Assembly: GCF_006346315.1 (NCBI RefSeq)
Contig: NZ_VDMR01000004.1
Coordinates: 1 to 64,000 of the forward strand
Direction: 5' to 3'
Length of the DNA stretch: 64,000 nucleotides
DNA from: Nocardioides litoris
Lineage (GTDB): Bacteria; Actinomycetota; Actinomycetes; Propionibacteriales; Nocardioidaceae
The translations under genes and the position numbers were made by a program. The notes below the pieces were generated by a model that was given only the letters and a program-made list of their open reading frames with translations, had not been told where the DNA came from and did not search any database. Positions 45,898 to 53,665 of this stretch are shown piece by piece (within the stretch, counting starts at the first letter, position 1; each line of letters begins with the position of its first letter).

Positions 45898-47796
45898 ATG
45901 CGTCGTCGCGTCCTCGTCGTCCTGACCACCCTCGCCCTCGGTGGGCCGCTGCTCGCGGTGCCCGCCGGTCCTGCCGTGGCCGCCCCCGCCGACCTGGCCG
46001 ACCTGGCCGACCTGGCCCGGTCGGCCCCGTCGGCCCCGTCCGCCCCGGCCGCCCGGGCGACGCCGCCGCCCAAGCGCGCGGTGGCCATCGGCCGCGGCGG
46101 GGGCGTGACCTCGGTCGACGCCGACGCCTCCCGCATCGGCCTGGCGGTCCTGCGCCGCGGCGGCAACGCCGTCGACGCCGCGGTGGCGACCGCGGCCGCG
46201 CTCGGCGTCACCGAGCCCTACAGCGCCGGCGTCGGGGGCGGCGGCTACCTCGTCTTCTACAACGCCCGCACCGGCCGGGTCCGCACCATCGACGGCCGCG
46301 AGACCGCCCCGAGCGCGATCCCGCGCGACGCCTTCATCGACCCCGCGACGGGCGAGCCCTACACGTTCACCCCCGACCTGGTGACCAGCGGCGTCTCCGT
46401 CGGGGTGCCCGGCACCCCCGACACCTGGCGCACCGCGCTGCGGCGCTGGGGCACCCGGTCGCTGGCCCAGGTGCTCGAGCCCAGTGCCCGGCTGGCCGAG
46501 CGGGGGTTCATCGTCGACGACACCTTCCGCTCCCAGACGGCCGACAACGAGGAGCGGTTCTCCGCGATCCGGACCACCCGCCGGTTGTTCCTGCGCGGCG
46601 GCGAGCTGCCGCGGGTCGGCTCCCGCTTCCGCAACCCCGCCCTGGCCCGCACCTACCGCGCGCTGGGCCGCAACCCCGCGCTGTTCCGCCGGGGCGCGCT
46701 GCCGCGCGAGATCTCCCGCACGGTCCAGCGGCCCCCGGCCGTGCCCGGCACCACCCTGCCCGTGCCGCGCGGCTACCTGCGCCCGCGCGACTTCCGGCGC
46801 TACCAGGCCCGGGTCCAGGCTCCCACCCGCACCGCCTACCGCGGGCTCGAGGTCGTCGGCATGGGGCCCTCCGGGAGCGGCGGCACCACCGTCGGCGAGG
46901 CCCTCAACATCCTGGAGCCCAGCGGCCTGCGCGGGCTCGACGACGGCGCCTACCTCCACCAGTACCTCGAGGCCAGCGCCCTCGCCTTCGCCGACCGCGG
47001 CGCCTACCTCGGCGACCCGCGCTTCGTCGACGTGCCCGTCCGCGACCTGCTCAGCCAGCGCTACGCCGACGAGCGCCGTTGCCTGCTCGACCCCGCCCGC
47101 GCCTCGACCAAGCCGCTGGAGGCGGGCGACGTGACGGCGTACGACGGCCGGTGCGGCACGCCGTCGGGTCGCTCCACCTCGCCGGAGGACCACGAGAACG
47201 TCTCGACGACCCACCTCACGGTCGCCGACCGCTGGGGCAACGTCGTGGCCTACACGCTCACCATCGAGCAGACCGGCGGGTCCGGCATCGTGGTGCCGGG
47301 CCGCGGGTTCCTGCTCAACAACGAGCTCACCGACTTCAGCCTCACCTACGACGCCACCGACCCCAACCGCCTCGCGCCGGGCAAGCGCCCGCGCAGCTCG
47401 ATGTCGCCGACGATCGTGCTCCGGGGCGGTCGCCCCGTGCTGGCCGTGGGCTCGCCGGGCGGGTCGACGATCATCACCACCGTGCTGCAGGTGCTGCTCA
47501 ACCGCCTCGAGCGCGGGATGACCCTGCGCCAGGCCGTGGCCGCACCGCGGGCCTCGCAGCGCAACACCGCCACCGTCAGCGCCGAGCCCGGCTTCATCGA
47601 CCGCTACGGAGCGCTGCTCGAGGGCACCTACGGCCACGACCTCGTCCCCAGCGGCGACGCCTTCACCAGCGCCGCCGAGATCGGGGCCGTCACGGCCATC
47701 GAGATCGGCCGCCGCGGCCGCCTCACCGTCGTCGCCGAGCCCACCCGGCGCGGCGGCGGCTCCGCACGGGTGCTCCGTCCCGCGGGCCGCCGCTGA
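45898..47796 (+). CDS. ggt: Secreted gamma-glutamyltransferase
   Basis: 632 residues from the ATG at 45898; the signal peptide (RRRVLVVLTTLALGGPLLA) fits only this start. Ntn-hydrolase that cleaves gamma-glutamyl bonds, such as glutathione, outside the cell. The large-subunit region shows GGNAVDAAVATAAALGVTEP, GVGGGGYLVFYNA and TIDGRETAP. The autocleavage site is ENVSTTHLTVADRWGN, with the first Thr of STTH as nucleophile (about residue 440). SPTIVL and GSPGGSTIITTVLQVLLN close the active site. An Ala/Asp repeat follows the signal peptide. Confidence 0.94.
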   Translation: MRRRVLVVLTTLALGGPLLAVPAGPAVAAPADLADLADLARSAPSAPSAPAARATPPPKRAVAIGRGGGVTSVDADASRIGLAVLRRGGNAVDAAVATAAALGVTEPYSAGVGGGGYLVFYNARTGRVRTIDGRETAPSAIPRDAFIDPATGEPYTFTPDLVTSGVSVGVPGTPDTWRTALRRWGTRSLAQVLEPSARLAERGFIVDDTFRSQTADNEERFSAIRTTRRLFLRGGELPRVGSRFRNPALARTYRALGRNPALFRRGALPREISRTVQRPPAVPGTTLPVPRGYLRPRDFRRYQARVQAPTRTAYRGLEVVGMGPSGSGGTTVGEALNILEPSGLRGLDDGAYLHQYLEASALAFADRGAYLGDPRFVDVPVRDLLSQRYADERRCLLDPARASTKPLEAGDVTAYDGRCGTPSGRSTSPEDHENVSTTHLTVADRWGNVVAYTLTIEQTGGSGIVVPGRGFLLNNELTDFSLTYDATDPNRLAPGKRPRSSMSPTIVLRGGRPVLAVGSPGGSTIITTVLQVLLNRLERGMTLRQAVAAPRASQRNTATVSAEPGFIDRYGALLEGTYGHDLVPSGDAFTSAAEIGAVTAIEIGRRGRLTVVAEPTRRGGGSARVLRPAGRR

Positions 47797-47811
47797 CCCG
47801 GGTCGGCCAGC

Positions 47812-47984
47812 GACGTCATCCGGCCTGGTGGGCCCGGCGACCGCCTCGTACGACGTTGCGGGGGTGGCGGGGGGCGCCACCCGTCCTGGTGGGCCCGGCG
47901 ACCGCCTCCGATGACGCACCCCGGGTTCGGCGGGGGCGTCATCCGCCCTGGTCGCGGGAGCGGCTGGCTCCGATGACGCACGCC
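47812..47984. repeat. Three tandem about 60-base repeats downstream of ggt
   Basis: A 24-base core CCTGGTGGGCCCGGCGACCG (CCTC) is identical at 47824-47847 and 47885-47908. A third, divergent copy starts near 47947 (CCTGGTCGCGGGAGC). Copies are bounded by GTCATC/GATGAC-type ends; the third has GCGTCATC and GATGACGC as 8-bp inverted ends. This fills most of the 226-base gap 47797-48022. No ORF or promoter is obvious besides TACCGT before the next gene. Confidence 0.7.
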
Positions 47985-48022
47985 CGCCGCCACCGCCGTC
48001 CACCCCGGCGTACCGTGGCGCC

Positions 48023-48691
48023 GTGACCGAGACGACCACCCCCGCCGCGGCGACGGCCCGGGACGGCTGGACCGAGGTCGCCGACCTCGACGCGCTGGTC
48101 GGCCTCGTCGGCGAGCCGACGGCCCGGGCCCGCGACAAGGGCCGTCCGCGGCTGCTCGACGTCGACCGGGCGTGGCTGGCCGCGTCGCCGTTCTGCGTGC
48201 TGGCCACGGCCGACGGCGACGGCCGGTGCGACGCCTCGCCCAAGGGTGACCCGGCGGGCACGCTGGTCCACGTCCTCGACGACACGACCATCGCGATCGC
48301 CGAGCGGCCGGGCAACCGCCGGGTCGACGGCTACCGCAACGTGCTGGCCAACCCCCACGTGGGCCTGCTGTTCCTCATCCCCGGCCGCGGCGACACCCTG
48401 CGGGTCAACGGACGTGCCCGGCTGGTCAGCGACGCGCCCTTCTTCGACGACATGGTCGTCCAGGGGCACCGCCCCGTGCTCGCGATGGTGGTCGAGGTCG
48501 AGGACGTCTTCTTCCACTGCGCCAAGGCCTTCATGCGCTCCGGCCTGTGGCAGCCCGAGACCTGGGACCCGGAGGGCGTCGTGCCGCGGCGGGCCGTCAT
48601 CGCCCGCGAGGTCGAGGCGGCCGAGGTGCCGCTGGAGCAGCTCGACGAGTACTACCGGCCTGACAACTACGCCCGCGGGCTCTACGGATGA
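48023..48691 (+). CDS. PPOX-type FMN-binding flavoprotein (MSMEG_1061-like)
   Basis: 222 residues, GTG start. Split-barrel flavoprotein of the pyridoxamine-phosphate-oxidase superfamily: LAASPFCVLATADGDGRCDASPKGDPAG, read in pieces, AIAERPGNRRVDGYRNVLANPHVGLLF and VEDVFFHCAKAFMRSGLW match the actinobacterial MSMEG_1061 group. Redox substrate unknown. TACCGT (48011-48016) ends 6 bases before the GTG, a leaderless promoter. The stop overlaps the ATG of dapF, so it is the upstream gene in a dapF operon. Confidence 0.88.
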   Translation: MTETTTPAAATARDGWTEVADLDALVGLVGEPTARARDKGRPRLLDVDRAWLAASPFCVLATADGDGRCDASPKGDPAGTLVHVLDDTTIAIAERPGNRRVDGYRNVLANPHVGLLFLIPGRGDTLRVNGRARLVSDAPFFDDMVVQGHRPVLAMVVEVEDVFFHCAKAFMRSGLWQPETWDPEGVVPRRAVIAREVEAAEVPLEQLDEYYRPDNYARGLYG

Positions 48692-49485
48692 GCGGCGCCT
48701 ACCCGTTCTTGAAGGGCCACGGCACCCGCAACGACTTCGTGCTGCTGCCCGACCACGACGGCAGCCTGCACGGCGACCTCGACGCCGACCGGGTGCGGTC
48801 GCTGTGCGACCGTCGCGGCGGGATCGGCGGTGACGGCGTCCTCCGCGTCCTGCGTCGCGGTGGGCGCTGGTTCATGGACTACCGCAACGCCGACGGGTCG
48901 ATCGCCGAGATGTGCGGCAACGGCGTGCGGGTCTTCGGGCTCCACCTGGTGCAGGAGGGGCTGGTCGAGCCGGGCGAGCCGTTCGAGGTCGACACCCGCG
49001 ACGGCGCCAAGCTGCTCACGGTCGAGGGCGACCAGGTCACGGTCGACATGGGCGTGCCCCGGGTGCTCGGCGCCACCGAGGTCGGCGCGGCCGGGCACAC
49101 CTGGACCGCAACCCACGTCGACGTCGGCAACCCGCACGCGGTCGCGTTCGTCGACGACCTCGCCGACGCGGGCCCGCTGCTCGACCAGCCGGCGTACGAC
49201 GCGGAGGTCTATCCCGCGGGCGTCAACGTCGAGTTCGTCGTGCGCCGCGGGCCGGGGCACGTGGCCATGCGGGTGCACGAGCGCGGGTCGGGGGAGACCC
49301 AGGCGTGCGGCACCGGGGCGTGCGCGGTGGCCCTGGCCGCCGCGACGGCCGACGGGGCAGCGGCCGAGGCGACCTACCGCGTCGACCAGCCGGGTGGCAC
49401 CGTCACGATCGCCCGCACCGCCGAGGGGCGGGTGCTGATGACCGGCCCGGCCGAGATCGTCGCCCGGGGCACCACTGACCTCTGA
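48688..49485 (+). CDS. dapF: Diaminopimelate epimerase
   Basis: 265 residues, ATG in a 4-base overlap with the PPOX gene. Converts LL-DAP to meso-DAP for lysine and, where used, peptidoglycan. Both catalytic Cys are present: SIAEMCGNGVRVFG and TQACGTGACAVAL. N-terminal KGHGTRNDFVLLPD and PHAVAFVDDLADAG are family signatures. The Nocardioidaceae wall uses LL-DAP, so here meso-DAP would serve mainly lysine synthesis (inference from taxon). The position between miaA and hflX is the actinobacterial norm. Confidence 0.96.
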   Translation: MSGAYPFLKGHGTRNDFVLLPDHDGSLHGDLDADRVRSLCDRRGGIGGDGVLRVLRRGGRWFMDYRNADGSIAEMCGNGVRVFGLHLVQEGLVEPGEPFEVDTRDGAKLLTVEGDQVTVDMGVPRVLGATEVGAAGHTWTATHVDVGNPHAVAFVDDLADAGPLLDQPAYDAEVYPAGVNVEFVVRRGPGHVAMRVHERGSGETQACGTGACAVALAAATADGAAAEATYRVDQPGGTVTIARTAEGRVLMTGPAEIVARGTTDL

Positions 49486-49508
49486 CCGTGACACCACTGG
49501 TGTCACGG
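49486..49508. promoter_or_regulatory. 10-bp perfect palindrome in the promoter of the SDR gene at 49523
   Basis: CCGTGACACC (49486-49495), ACT, GGTGTCACGG (49499-49508). It lies one base after the dapF stop and directly before TATGCT (49510-49515), the -10 hexamer 7 bases ahead of the ATG, so it covers the -35 region. Good repressor operator candidate; it could also act as the dapF 3' hairpin. Confidence 0.6.
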
Positions 49509-49522
49509 TTATGCTCCGGACC

Positions 49523-50299
49523 ATGGACCTCAGTGGATCTTCTGCCATCGTCACCGGCGGCGCGTCCGGCATCGGCGCCGCCAGCGCCCGCCGCCTCGCC
49601 GCCCTCGGCTGCACCGTCGTCGTCGCCGACCTCCAGGCCGAGAAGGGCGAGGCCCTGGCCGAGGAGATCAAGGGTGTCTTCGCCCAGGTCGACGTCACCC
49701 AGACCGAGCAGATCGCGGGTGCGGTCGGGGCCGCCGCCGACATCGCCCCGCTGCGCGCGGTCGTCAACTCCGCCGGCATCGGCTGGGCCCAGCGCACCAT
49801 CGGCCGTGACGGCCAGCTGGAGTCGGCCCACTCGCTCGAGGCCTTCACCAAGGTCGTGCACATCAACCTCATCGGCACCTTCGACATGGTCCGCCAGGCC
49901 GCGACCGTGATGAGCCAGAACGAGCCCGACGCCGACGGCTGCCGCGGCGCCATCGTCAACCTGGCCAGCGTCGCCGCCTTCGACGGCCAGATCGGCCAGG
50001 CGTCGTACTCCGCGTCGAAGGGCGGTGTGGTCGGCATGACCCTCCCGGTCGCGCGCGACCTGTCGGCCGCCGGCATCCGCCTCAACACCGTGGCCCCCGG
50101 CCTCATCGACACCCCGATCTACGGCGAGGGCGAGCAGGCCGAGGAGTTCAAGGCCCGCCTCGGTGCCAACGTGCTCTTCCCCAAGCGCCTCGGCTCCGGC
50201 GACGAGCTGGCCTCGATGGTCGTGGAGTGCCTGACCAACTCCTACATGAACGGCGAGACCGTCCGCCTCGACGGCGGCATCCGGATGCCTCCGAAGTGA
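49523..50299 (+). CDS. SDR family 3-hydroxyacyl-CoA dehydrogenase-like
   Basis: 258 residues from the ATG at 49523 (MDLSGSSAIVTGGASGIGAA); an ATG at 49511 lies inside the predicted -10 hexamer and is rejected. It resembles type II 3-hydroxyacyl-CoA dehydrogenases (HSD17B10-like): VVADLQAEKGEALAEEI, VVNSAGIGWAQRTIG, INLIGTFDMVRQAATVMS, IVNLASVAAFDGQIGQASYS with SASKGG (Tyr/Lys), NTVAPGLIDTPIYG. Likely role in beta-oxidation or branched-chain acid breakdown. A perfect palindrome covers its promoter, so it is probably repressed. Confidence 0.9.
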   Translation: MDLSGSSAIVTGGASGIGAASARRLAALGCTVVVADLQAEKGEALAEEIKGVFAQVDVTQTEQIAGAVGAAADIAPLRAVVNSAGIGWAQRTIGRDGQLESAHSLEAFTKVVHINLIGTFDMVRQAATVMSQNEPDADGCRGAIVNLASVAAFDGQIGQASYSASKGGVVGMTLPVARDLSAAGIRLNTVAPGLIDTPIYGEGEQAEEFKARLGANVLFPKRLGSGDELASMVVECLTNSYMNGETVRLDGGIRMPPK

Positions 50300-50324
50300 C
50301 CCGTCGCCGCTGACCTCCCGCTGG

Positions 50325-50346
50325 CCCGTCGTGGGTTCACGACGGG
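50325..50346. terminator. 9-bp perfect hairpin with tetraloop between convergent genes, containing the VWA stop codon
   Basis: CCCGTCGTG (50325-50333), GGTT, CACGACGGG (50338-50346). The minus-strand VWA gene's TGA occupies 50337-50339. It is 26 bases after the SDR stop and probably terminates both transcripts. Confidence 0.65.
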
Positions 50347-50984
50347 TCGGCGAGGTCGCGGCGCTCCGCGGCCGTGTACGCCGGCATCGGCGCGGCGGCG
50401 TCGGTCATCCGGGCGGCGCGCATGCTGCGGATCTTCTCGCTCTTGGCGCCCATCGCCTGGCGGCCCTTGCCGCGGGCGTAGGTCATCGACTGCTCGGCCG
50501 GCACGCCGAGGGAGGTGCCGACCTCGACCGCGTCCTGGTCGGCGCCCATGTAGAGGAACTGCCAGCCGTACGTCGCGCTCTGCTGCTCCACGAGCGCCTT
50601 GACGGCCTGGGCGTGCCACTCGCGGCTGGCGTTCTCGAGGCCGTCGGTCATCACGGCCACGATGACGGTGCCGGGCCGCTCGGCCTCGGGCAGGGCGGCG
50701 AGCTCGGCGCCCGCGTCGGTGACCAGCCGGCCCATCGCGTCGTGCAGGGCCGTGCTGCCCCGCGGTGCGAGCACCAGCGGCGGCACGTCGGCGACGTCGA
50801 GGCCGGCGTGCACGACGTCGTACCGGTCGTCGAACTGGGCGAGCGTCACCACGCACCGCCCGGGCGCCTCGCGCTGCTCGGCGAGGAACGCGGCGAACCC
50901 GCCCTCGATGTCGGACTTGATGGTCTGCATCGAGCCGCTGCGGTCGAGCAGGAAGTACAGGTGGGTCAGCGTCTGGTCGGTCAT
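50337..50984 (-). CDS. von Willebrand factor A domain protein
   Basis: 215 residues. A cytoplasmic VWA domain with the MIDAS motif in YFLLDRSGSMQTIKSDIEGG (DxSGS), then GSTALHDAMGRL (Thr) and VAVMTDGLENAS (Asp). QFLYMGADQDAVEVGTSLGVP and MTYARGKG continue the fold. The C-terminal helix is basic (RSMRAARMTDA). Such proteins bind divalent metal and partner proteins. The ATG overlaps the stop of the HTH gene upstream (ATGA). Confidence 0.9.
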   Translation of the reverse strand: MTDQTLTHLYFLLDRSGSMQTIKSDIEGGFAAFLAEQREAPGRCVVTLAQFDDRYDVVHAGLDVADVPPLVLAPRGSTALHDAMGRLVTDAGAELAALPEAERPGTVIVAVMTDGLENASREWHAQAVKALVEQQSATYGWQFLYMGADQDAVEVGTSLGVPAEQSMTYARGKGRQAMGAKSEKIRSMRAARMTDAAAPMPAYTAAERRDLADPS

Positions 50985-51367
50985 CGAGATCCCTTCGTCG
51001 GGCGGCGCGCCTGGAAGCGCATGGGCGGGGCCGGGCTGGCCGGCGGGGGAGGGGTGCCGGTCTCGGCGTCGTAGCGGGCGCGCTCCACGCCCGCGGCGGT
51101 GACCCGCCCGTCCTTGGCGTAGGCGCCGAGCACGGAGGTGCGGGCCAGCCGGGGGCCGACGGCGTTCTCCGAGAGCCCGGCCTTCTGCCCGGCCGCGCGG
51201 AGCGAGGAGCCCCGGTGGACCACGGCCTCGGCCAGCGACTCGTCGATCAGGCCGGCCAGTGACTCCGCCGCCGCCCGCAGGTGGGGCAGGGCCTCGTCGG
51301 GGGGCAGCCCGGCGGCGTCGTCGAGTGCTCGCCGCACGTCGTCGAAGGCACGGGGGTCGGGGCTCAT
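50981..51367 (-). CDS. Small HTH-like protein paired with the VWA gene
   Basis: 128 residues, ATG at 51367. Helical, with a possible HTH in SLRAAGQKAGLSENAVGPRLART (about residues 54-76) after LIDESLAEAVVHRGS; acidic N-terminus and a Pro-rich basic C-terminus (PPPPASPAPPMRFQARRP). TAGGGT (minus, 51375-51380) ends 7 bases before the ATG. Three TGCGG elements at a 17-base period lie just upstream, which would suit an autoregulator. Family not identified. Confidence 0.75.
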   Translation of the reverse strand: MSPDPRAFDDVRRALDDAAGLPPDEALPHLRAAAESLAGLIDESLAEAVVHRGSSLRAAGQKAGLSENAVGPRLARTSVLGAYAKDGRVTAAGVERARYDAETGTPPPPASPAPPMRFQARRPTKGSR

Positions 51368-51374
51368 GCGGCCC

Positions 51375-51436
51375 ACCCTACCCGCACAAACTGCGGATGC
51401 GCAACGAGTGCGGCTTTGCACTTGGTGCGGCTGCGG
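51375..51436 (-). promoter_or_regulatory. Promoter with 17-base-spaced TGCGG direct repeats
   Basis: Minus-strand TAGGGT (51375-51380) with TTGCGC about 18 bases upstream forms a -35/-10 pair. On the plus strand TGCGG recurs at 51392, 51409 and 51426 (exact 17-base period), plus 51432, and CCGCA at 51382 forms a dyad with the 51392 copy. This looks like an operator array for the HTH/VWA operon. Confidence 0.5.
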
Positions 51437-51438
51437 GA

Positions 51439-52014
51439 CTACCCCAGGTCGGGGAGGTCGACGACCCGGTCGGCCCGGGAAGCGGCGGCCTCGACGAGGC
51501 GCGCGTTGGCCTCGTCGACCCGCGCGACCCAGGCCCGCGCGTCGTCGGGTGTCTTGCCGAAGCGCACGTGCCGGGCCACCAGCCGCTCGCGGCGCAGGTC
51601 GTCGTCGACGCGCAGGTGCCGGACCTCGTCGAGGCAGGCACGCACGGCGTGCCAGCGGGGCTCGTCCAGGAGCAGGTAGTTGCCCTCGGTGACGACCGGG
51701 CCGGTCGGCGGCACCCACACCGCGCCGGCCAGCGGCTGCTCGAGGTCGCGCTCGAAGGCGGGCGCGACCACGTCGTCCTCGCCGGCGGCGACCCGGCGCA
51801 GGAGGGCGGCGTACCCCGGGGCGTCGAACGTCTCCGGTGCGCCCTTGCGGTCCAGCAGGCCGCGGCGCACCAGCTCGACGTCGGCGTAGTGGAACCCGTC
51901 CATCGGCACCACCGCGGCTCCGTGCTCGGCGGCCAGCGCGGCGGCGTACGTCGACTTGCCGACGCCCGGCGCACCGGTCACGCCCAGCAACCGGGGCAGC
52001 CGGGGCGGGCTCAC
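51439..52014 (-). CDS. P-loop nucleoside/sugar kinase-like protein (pantothenate/uridine kinase fold)
   Basis: 191 residues, GTG at 52014 overlapping the upstream stop. Walker A LLGVTGAPGVGKSTYAAALA; VVPMDGFHYADVELVRRG (DGFH, as in PanK/FrcK-type kinases); RKGAPETFDAPGYAALL; VVTEGNYLLLDEPRWHAV; R-rich lid LRRERLVARHVRFGK. This fits the family annotated as nucleoside/nucleotide kinases or fructose-kinase-like FrcK. Substrate uncertain. Follows the fused MFS/spermidine-synthase gene in an operon. Confidence 0.88.
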   Translation of the reverse strand: MSPPRLPRLLGVTGAPGVGKSTYAAALAAEHGAAVVPMDGFHYADVELVRRGLLDRKGAPETFDAPGYAALLRRVAAGEDDVVAPAFERDLEQPLAGAVWVPPTGPVVTEGNYLLLDEPRWHAVRACLDEVRHLRVDDDLRRERLVARHVRFGKTPDDARAWVARVDEANARLVEAAASRADRVVDLPDLG

Positions 52015-53534
52015 GCGGTCGCGACCCGGTAGGGCGTCAGCAGCTGGTCGACCGGCGCGTGGTCGTCGGTGAGCACCTCGGCGTCACCGACGAACGCGTC
52101 GAGGTCGTCGCCCTCGGCCACGCCCCACTCGGTCTCGCGCTCGGTGAGCGCCGCGGCCAGTGCCTCCGCGTCGAGGGGGGTGCCGGAGGCGACGGCGACC
52201 AGGTTGCCGCCGTCGCCCCGCGGGTCGGCGGCGGGGGAGAGGTCAGCGGGCTCCCCGGTGAGCACCACGTGCGGGAAGACCTCGCGCAGCGTGGCCAGCT
52301 CGGCCCGGGCGAAGTCGAGCGGGCCGTAGTCGATGAGGTTGAGCACGTAGACGCCGTCGTCGGCCAGGATCCGGCGCACCTCGCCGACCGCCTCGCGCGT
52401 GGTCAGGTGCCAGGGCACGCTCACGCCGCCGAACGCGTCGCCGACGACCACGTCCTGGCTGCCGTCCGCGACCCGGTCGAGCCCGACCCGGCCGTCCTCG
52501 ACTCGCAGCTCCACGTCGTCGCCCGGCTCGAACCCGAGCCGCTCGCGATCGAGGTCGAGCACGCCGCCGTCGATCTCCGAGACCACCGAGGTGCTGCCGG
52601 GGCGCACCTCGCGCAGCCACCGGGGGATCGTCAGGCCGCCGGCGCCGAGGTGGTGGGCGGTGACGGGTCCAGGCGCGGCCTGCGTCTCGATCGCGGAGGC
52701 CAGGGCGCGGGTGTAGCGGTACTCCAGGTGGGTCGGGTCGTCGAGGTCGACGAAGGAGTGCGGCTGGCCGTCGAGCACCAGCTCACGGCCCGAGGGCCGC
52801 TCGCCGGAGGTGACCACGTCGGCGCAGTGGTACGTCGTCTCGGCGTCGCACCCGCCGGGCCCGGCCACCGCGCCGACCGCGCCGAGGCCCACCACCGCGA
52901 CCGCCGCGGCGGTCACCCCGCCCACGGTGCGCAGGGTCGCCTCGACCACGACCGCGGCCACCACGAGCAGCACGCCGAGGCCGACCATGATGACGCTGAC
53001 CGGCACCCGCGAGACGAGCACGAACCCGGTCAGCACCGTGCCCACCACCGCCCCGACGGTGCCGATGCCGCTGAGCCCGCCGACCACGCTCCCGGTCTCG
53101 GCGAGCGTGGTCAGCCGCAGCTTGGTCACCACCGGCGTCACCGCCGAGAGCAGCGCCGCCGGCACGAAGATGGTCGCCGCCGCGGCCATGACCAGCAGCG
53201 CGCCCTGCGCCACCTCGGCCGACCCCCGCACGAGGAACGGCGTCACCGCGACGGCCACGCCCGACCCGAGCAGCAGCGGCCCGAGCAGCCGGCGCGGGGC
53301 CACGGTGTCGGCCAGCTTGCCGCCCCACCACGACCCGGCCGCGATCGAGACCAGCGCCATGCCGATGACGAGCGTGTTGATCTCCAGCGTCAACCCGAGG
53401 TACGGCGCCAGCAACCGCAGCGCGACCAGCTCGACGACCAGCACGGCCGCCGAGGAGCCGAAGACGAGCGCGGCGGCCGCCCGCGGTCCGAGGAGGGACG
53501 GGTCGGGCGGGGCTGGCTGGTCCGGCTCGCTCAC
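52011..53534 (-). CDS. Membrane protein fused to a spermidine synthase-like domain
   Basis: 507 residues, GTG at 53534. The N-terminal half has about eight TM helices (FGSSAAVLVVELVALRLLAPYLG, TLVIGMALVSIAAGSWWGG) as in MFS-like or SpeE-associated membrane domains. The C-terminal half (about 245-500) has the aminopropyltransferase fold: HHLGAGGLTIPRWL, SVVSEIDGGVLDLDRERLGF, VVVGDAFGGVSVPWHLTT with the catalytic GDAF Asp. The full polyamine-binding set was not checked. The architecture is common in actinobacteria; the reaction is not established. Confidence 0.88.
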   Translation of the reverse strand: MSEPDQPAPPDPSLLGPRAAAALVFGSSAAVLVVELVALRLLAPYLGLTLEINTLVIGMALVSIAAGSWWGGKLADTVAPRRLLGPLLLGSGVAVAVTPFLVRGSAEVAQGALLVMAAAATIFVPAALLSAVTPVVTKLRLTTLAETGSVVGGLSGIGTVGAVVGTVLTGFVLVSRVPVSVIMVGLGVLLVVAAVVVEATLRTVGGVTAAAVAVVGLGAVGAVAGPGGCDAETTYHCADVVTSGERPSGRELVLDGQPHSFVDLDDPTHLEYRYTRALASAIETQAAPGPVTAHHLGAGGLTIPRWLREVRPGSTSVVSEIDGGVLDLDRERLGFEPGDDVELRVEDGRVGLDRVADGSQDVVVGDAFGGVSVPWHLTTREAVGEVRRILADDGVYVLNLIDYGPLDFARAELATLREVFPHVVLTGEPADLSPAADPRGDGGNLVAVASGTPLDAEALAAALTERETEWGVAEGDDLDAFVGDAEVLTDDHAPVDQLLTPYRVATA

Positions 53535-53631
53535 CCGCAGATCATCGCAAGCGGGTGGGCGCCCGCGGCACGCCCGGCGTGTACACAAGTGAGATGAGCT
53601 CCACCAGCCGGGCGCGGATGAAAGCCGCTCG

Positions 53632-53643
53632 TCAACGCGTTGA
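53632..53643. promoter_or_regulatory. TCAACGCGTTGA palindrome upstream of hflX
   Basis: A perfect 12-bp palindrome with central CG, 8 bases before the TAACCT -10 hexamer (53652-53657) of hflX, so it covers the -35/spacer. The central CG is typical of LacI-family operators. No such regulator is nearby. Confidence 0.35.
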
Positions 53644-53665
53644 GCCAGGCATAACCTGGAGGCAT

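Noticed and set aside
47812-47984. CRISPR-like array
   Set aside because: Only two to three degenerate direct repeats with unequal, repeat-like spacers and no cas genes in the window.
49511-49522. Upstream ATG start for the SDR gene at 49523
   Set aside because: It lies inside the TATGCT -10 hexamer and would add four residues (MLRT) before a normal SDR N-terminus.
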